From positions 1 to 6,464 of the forward strand of contig CAVHRT010000095.1 of the NCBI GenBank assembly GCA_963638355.1: 6,464 bases of DNA, read 5' to 3'. The notes below the pieces were generated by a model, which worked only from the letters and a program-made list of their open reading frames with translations, had not been told where the DNA came from and did no database searches. Shown one piece after another: positions 5,013 to 6,464 of this stretch. The translations under genes and the position numbers were made by a program. The stretch's first letter is position 1. Each line of letters begins with the position of its first letter. This stretch comes from W0P28-013 sp963638355. GTDB taxonomy: Bacteria; Bacteroidota; Bacteroidia; Bacteroidales; Paludibacteraceae.

Positions 5013-6358
5013 ACGGCAATTTTGGTGGCTTGGTTGCCAACTTTTACAATGTAGATGCCATTGAGCTGGCCGTTCATTTCGGTTACGTCTATGCCCGATA
5101 CGGTGAATATGCGTGCACCCTCGGCTGCGTAGATGTGGCCATTCTCGGCATATACCTCGAGCGCCTCTACACTCTCGAGAGCGGTGGCTGGGCTGGTTTC
5201 CAAAACATAATCCGATGTGTTTTTAACACCATTAAGGTTCAAATATGATTCCATCGAACCATAAACTTTTACCTTTTTACCGATAACCGAAGCATTATCA
5301 ACAACATTCAAAGCCTCACGAGGATCCGTTTTAGCAACCAACTGCACTGCAACCATATTTTCTACCTTAGTTTCGCCAGCAACGGCAGCAATAGCCAAAT
5401 TCGAGGCTTGCGTGTTATCAATTTTCGAGCCACTCAAAGCACCAATAATATATCCTTCGACCCAAGCCTCTTTACCCCAATTGCTGAGTTTAACAACATC
5501 AGCCACAGTGAATGGATTCTCTTTCGTTCCTGCACCAGTTACTTGAACTGCATTTGCCGAAATAGTAACCTCTTTCGACGCGGTGCCACTTGTTAGAGCC
5601 AATTTGGTAGAGACCTCACCAACTGCACTAGCATTAACACTAATAATAAGTGTGCCACCTGTTGCAGTTAGAGTACCAGCAACAGTAAAGTTTTCAGTGT
5701 TTTCTAGAGTAGCAGTAATGACATCAGTTAATTTCTCGCCTGTAACTACAAGTTCTTTGCTCTCTCCAACACCTGCTACTACAATGCCAAAATCCAAATT
5801 TGCGCACTCAATGGTAGGTTCCGTAGCCGCAGCTTTGATATAAGTAATTTTAATTACAGTCGGGCGTAATTGTGCAGTACCAGGATTCTGAATGTAGATC
5901 ACATCTAATCCAGCAGTGTTTGCGGTCGTAAACTTGTGCGTACCCCCGCTTTCAGTAGAAAGCGTGCGACTAATCGCTGTCGCATCGTCAGTTACACTAT
6001 TATTGGCAACTTTAGTACCCGCAGTAAGCGTACCGCCATATTTGGATCCTGAATAGGTTAAGTCTATTCCCGTGATAGTATAACCCTTTGCACAAACGAA
6101 AGACAAATATTGCCCTGCATAAACACGCGGACCAGAGATATAACTATCACTTACATCAGTAATCGATCCACCCTTAAGTTGTGTAATTGTGATGTTGTCA
6201 CTTACAGCCGTCCATGTAATATAGGCAGGCACAGGATTATCGCCAGTAGTAGCGGCAGTAAATTTTCCAGCAGTCAAATCTACTGTTACTGTCTCGGCTG
6301 CATTCACAGCCATTGTAGTAGCGCAGAGCGCAGCTACAAAAAGAGTTAGTTTTTTCAT
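5006..6358 (-). CDS. Secreted multidomain protein with T9SS-type C-terminal tail, function unknown
   Basis: The 450-residue protein starts at ATG 6358. MKKLTLFVAALCATTMAVNA is a clear Sec signal peptide, probably cut near residue 20-21. An in-frame TTG upstream at 6430 would put 24 residues before this signal and starts inside a repeat, so I reject it. Residues 22-175 are beta-rich and end TVIKITYIK; I do not recognise the domain. Residues 180-270 look like an Ig-like beta sandwich (LDFGIVVAGVGESKELVVTG). Residues 276-387 resemble DUF6359, an OB-like surface-protein domain: GTKENPFTVADVV, WVEGYIIGALSG, REALNVVDNASVIGKKVKVYG, YLNLNGVKNTSDY. Residues 396-450 match a T9SS sorting tail: a strand HIYAAEGARIFTVSGIDV, then LNGIYIVKVGNQATKIAVK. 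It is probably displayed on or released from the outer membrane. No enzyme motif is visible. The gene converges on rodA and appears monocistronic within the window. G+C rises sharply in the tail-coding part. Confidence 0.9.
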   Translation of the reverse strand: MKKLTLFVAALCATTMAVNAAETVTVDLTAGKFTAATTGDNPVPAYITWTAVSDNITITQLKGGSITDVSDSYISGPRVYAGQYLSFVCAKGYTITGIDLTYSGSKYGGTLTAGTKVANNSVTDDATAISRTLSTESGGTHKFTTANTAGLDVIYIQNPGTAQLRPTVIKITYIKAAATEPTIECANLDFGIVVAGVGESKELVVTGEKLTDVITATLENTENFTVAGTLTATGGTLIISVNASAVGEVSTKLALTSGTASKEVTISANAVQVTGAGTKENPFTVADVVKLSNWGKEAWVEGYIIGALSGSKIDNTQASNLAIAAVAGETKVENMVAVQLVAKTDPREALNVVDNASVIGKKVKVYGSMESYLNLNGVKNTSDYVLETSPATALESVEALEVYAENGHIYAAEGARIFTVSGIDVTEMNGQLNGIYIVKVGNQATKIAVK

Positions 6359-6404
6359 AATAATAAAAATTAAAAGGTTAATAAAAAAGATTAAAATGTT
6401 TCTA

Positions 6405-6464
6405 AGTTTCAGATTAGTAGCAAGTAGCAAGTAGCAAGATTTGGCTAGTGCAATTGAGAAGCGC
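6405..6464 (+). repeat. Direct repeat, copy B, upstream of the secreted-protein gene (cut by window end)
   Basis: It starts AGTTTCAGATTAGTA, then GCAAGTA, GCAAGTA, GCAAG, then ATTTGGCTAGTG and the tail ending AGAAGCGC at the last base of the window. Bases 6420-6464 equal 4764-4808 exactly. Copy B has one heptamer unit fewer than copy A. Read in the direction of the minus-strand gene, the array is a TTGCTAC repeat 62-80 bases before the ATG, within its likely 5' leader or promoter region. The true length beyond 6464 is unknown. Confidence 0.9.

Noticed and set aside
5583..5843. Plus-strand open frame of 86 residues inside the secreted-protein gene
   Set aside because: The opposite strand has a continuous signal-peptide-bearing protein with a T9SS-like tail over the same bases. 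The plus-strand translation shows no recognisable feature.
5006..6358. The secreted-protein gene as an insertion sequence or transposon
   Set aside because: It encodes no transposase and I see no terminal inverted repeats; the flanking sequences are direct repeats.
6359..6430. TTG start extending the secreted protein by 24 residues
   Set aside because: It would start inside direct-repeat copy B and place a second hydrophobic stretch before a textbook signal peptide starting MKKLTLF at 6358.
6359..6464. Promoter for the secreted-protein gene
   Set aside because: No convincing TAnnTTTG with an upstream TTG at the right spacing was found on the minus strand, so I did not list one.

Overview
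The window reads as a piece of a Bacteroidales (Bacteroidota) chromosome. Two signs point there. A Rod-complex operon runs mreC, mreD, mrdA (PBP2), rodA, with the long form of RodA that I associate with this phylum. Next to it is a secreted protein with a signal peptide, a domain resembling DUF6359 and a C-terminal tail of the type IX secretion (T9SS) kind. I cannot name a genus.

Positions 1-4494, plus strand: the cell-elongation operon. It opens inside mreC, so the 5' end of mreC and any mreB before it are off the window. After a 134-base gap comes mreD, then mrdA (sharing a 4-base GTGA overlap with mreD) and rodA (overlapping mrdA by 17 bases). MreC and MreD are the membrane scaffold. PBP2 is the class B transpeptidase and RodA the SEDS glycosyltransferase that polymerises lipid II, so together they build side-wall peptidoglycan. 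PBP2 and RodA keep the catalytic motifs that can be read from sequence.

Positions 4495-5005: a 511-base gap between convergent genes with no credible gene. It is built almost entirely of repeats: short tandem arrays, mostly with a 7-base period but with different unit sequences, two copies of a palindrome starting GTAGGGACG, and several small hairpins, some of which may be terminators. The mreC-mreD gap holds the same kinds of sequence, including a third, truncated palindrome in the opposite orientation.

Positions 5006-6358, minus strand: a 450-residue secreted, multidomain beta-rich protein of unknown function, probably exported through T9SS. By hand count, the part encoding its tail is clearly richer in G+C than the rest of the gene. 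A 45-base sequence just upstream of this gene (6420-6464) is repeated exactly at 4764-4808, so the gene lies between two direct repeats that differ by one 7-base unit.

The coding genes are mostly ordinary. The most unusual content is the dispersed repeat system: heptamer-period arrays and GTAG-headed palindromes that have entered even the gap inside an essential operon.
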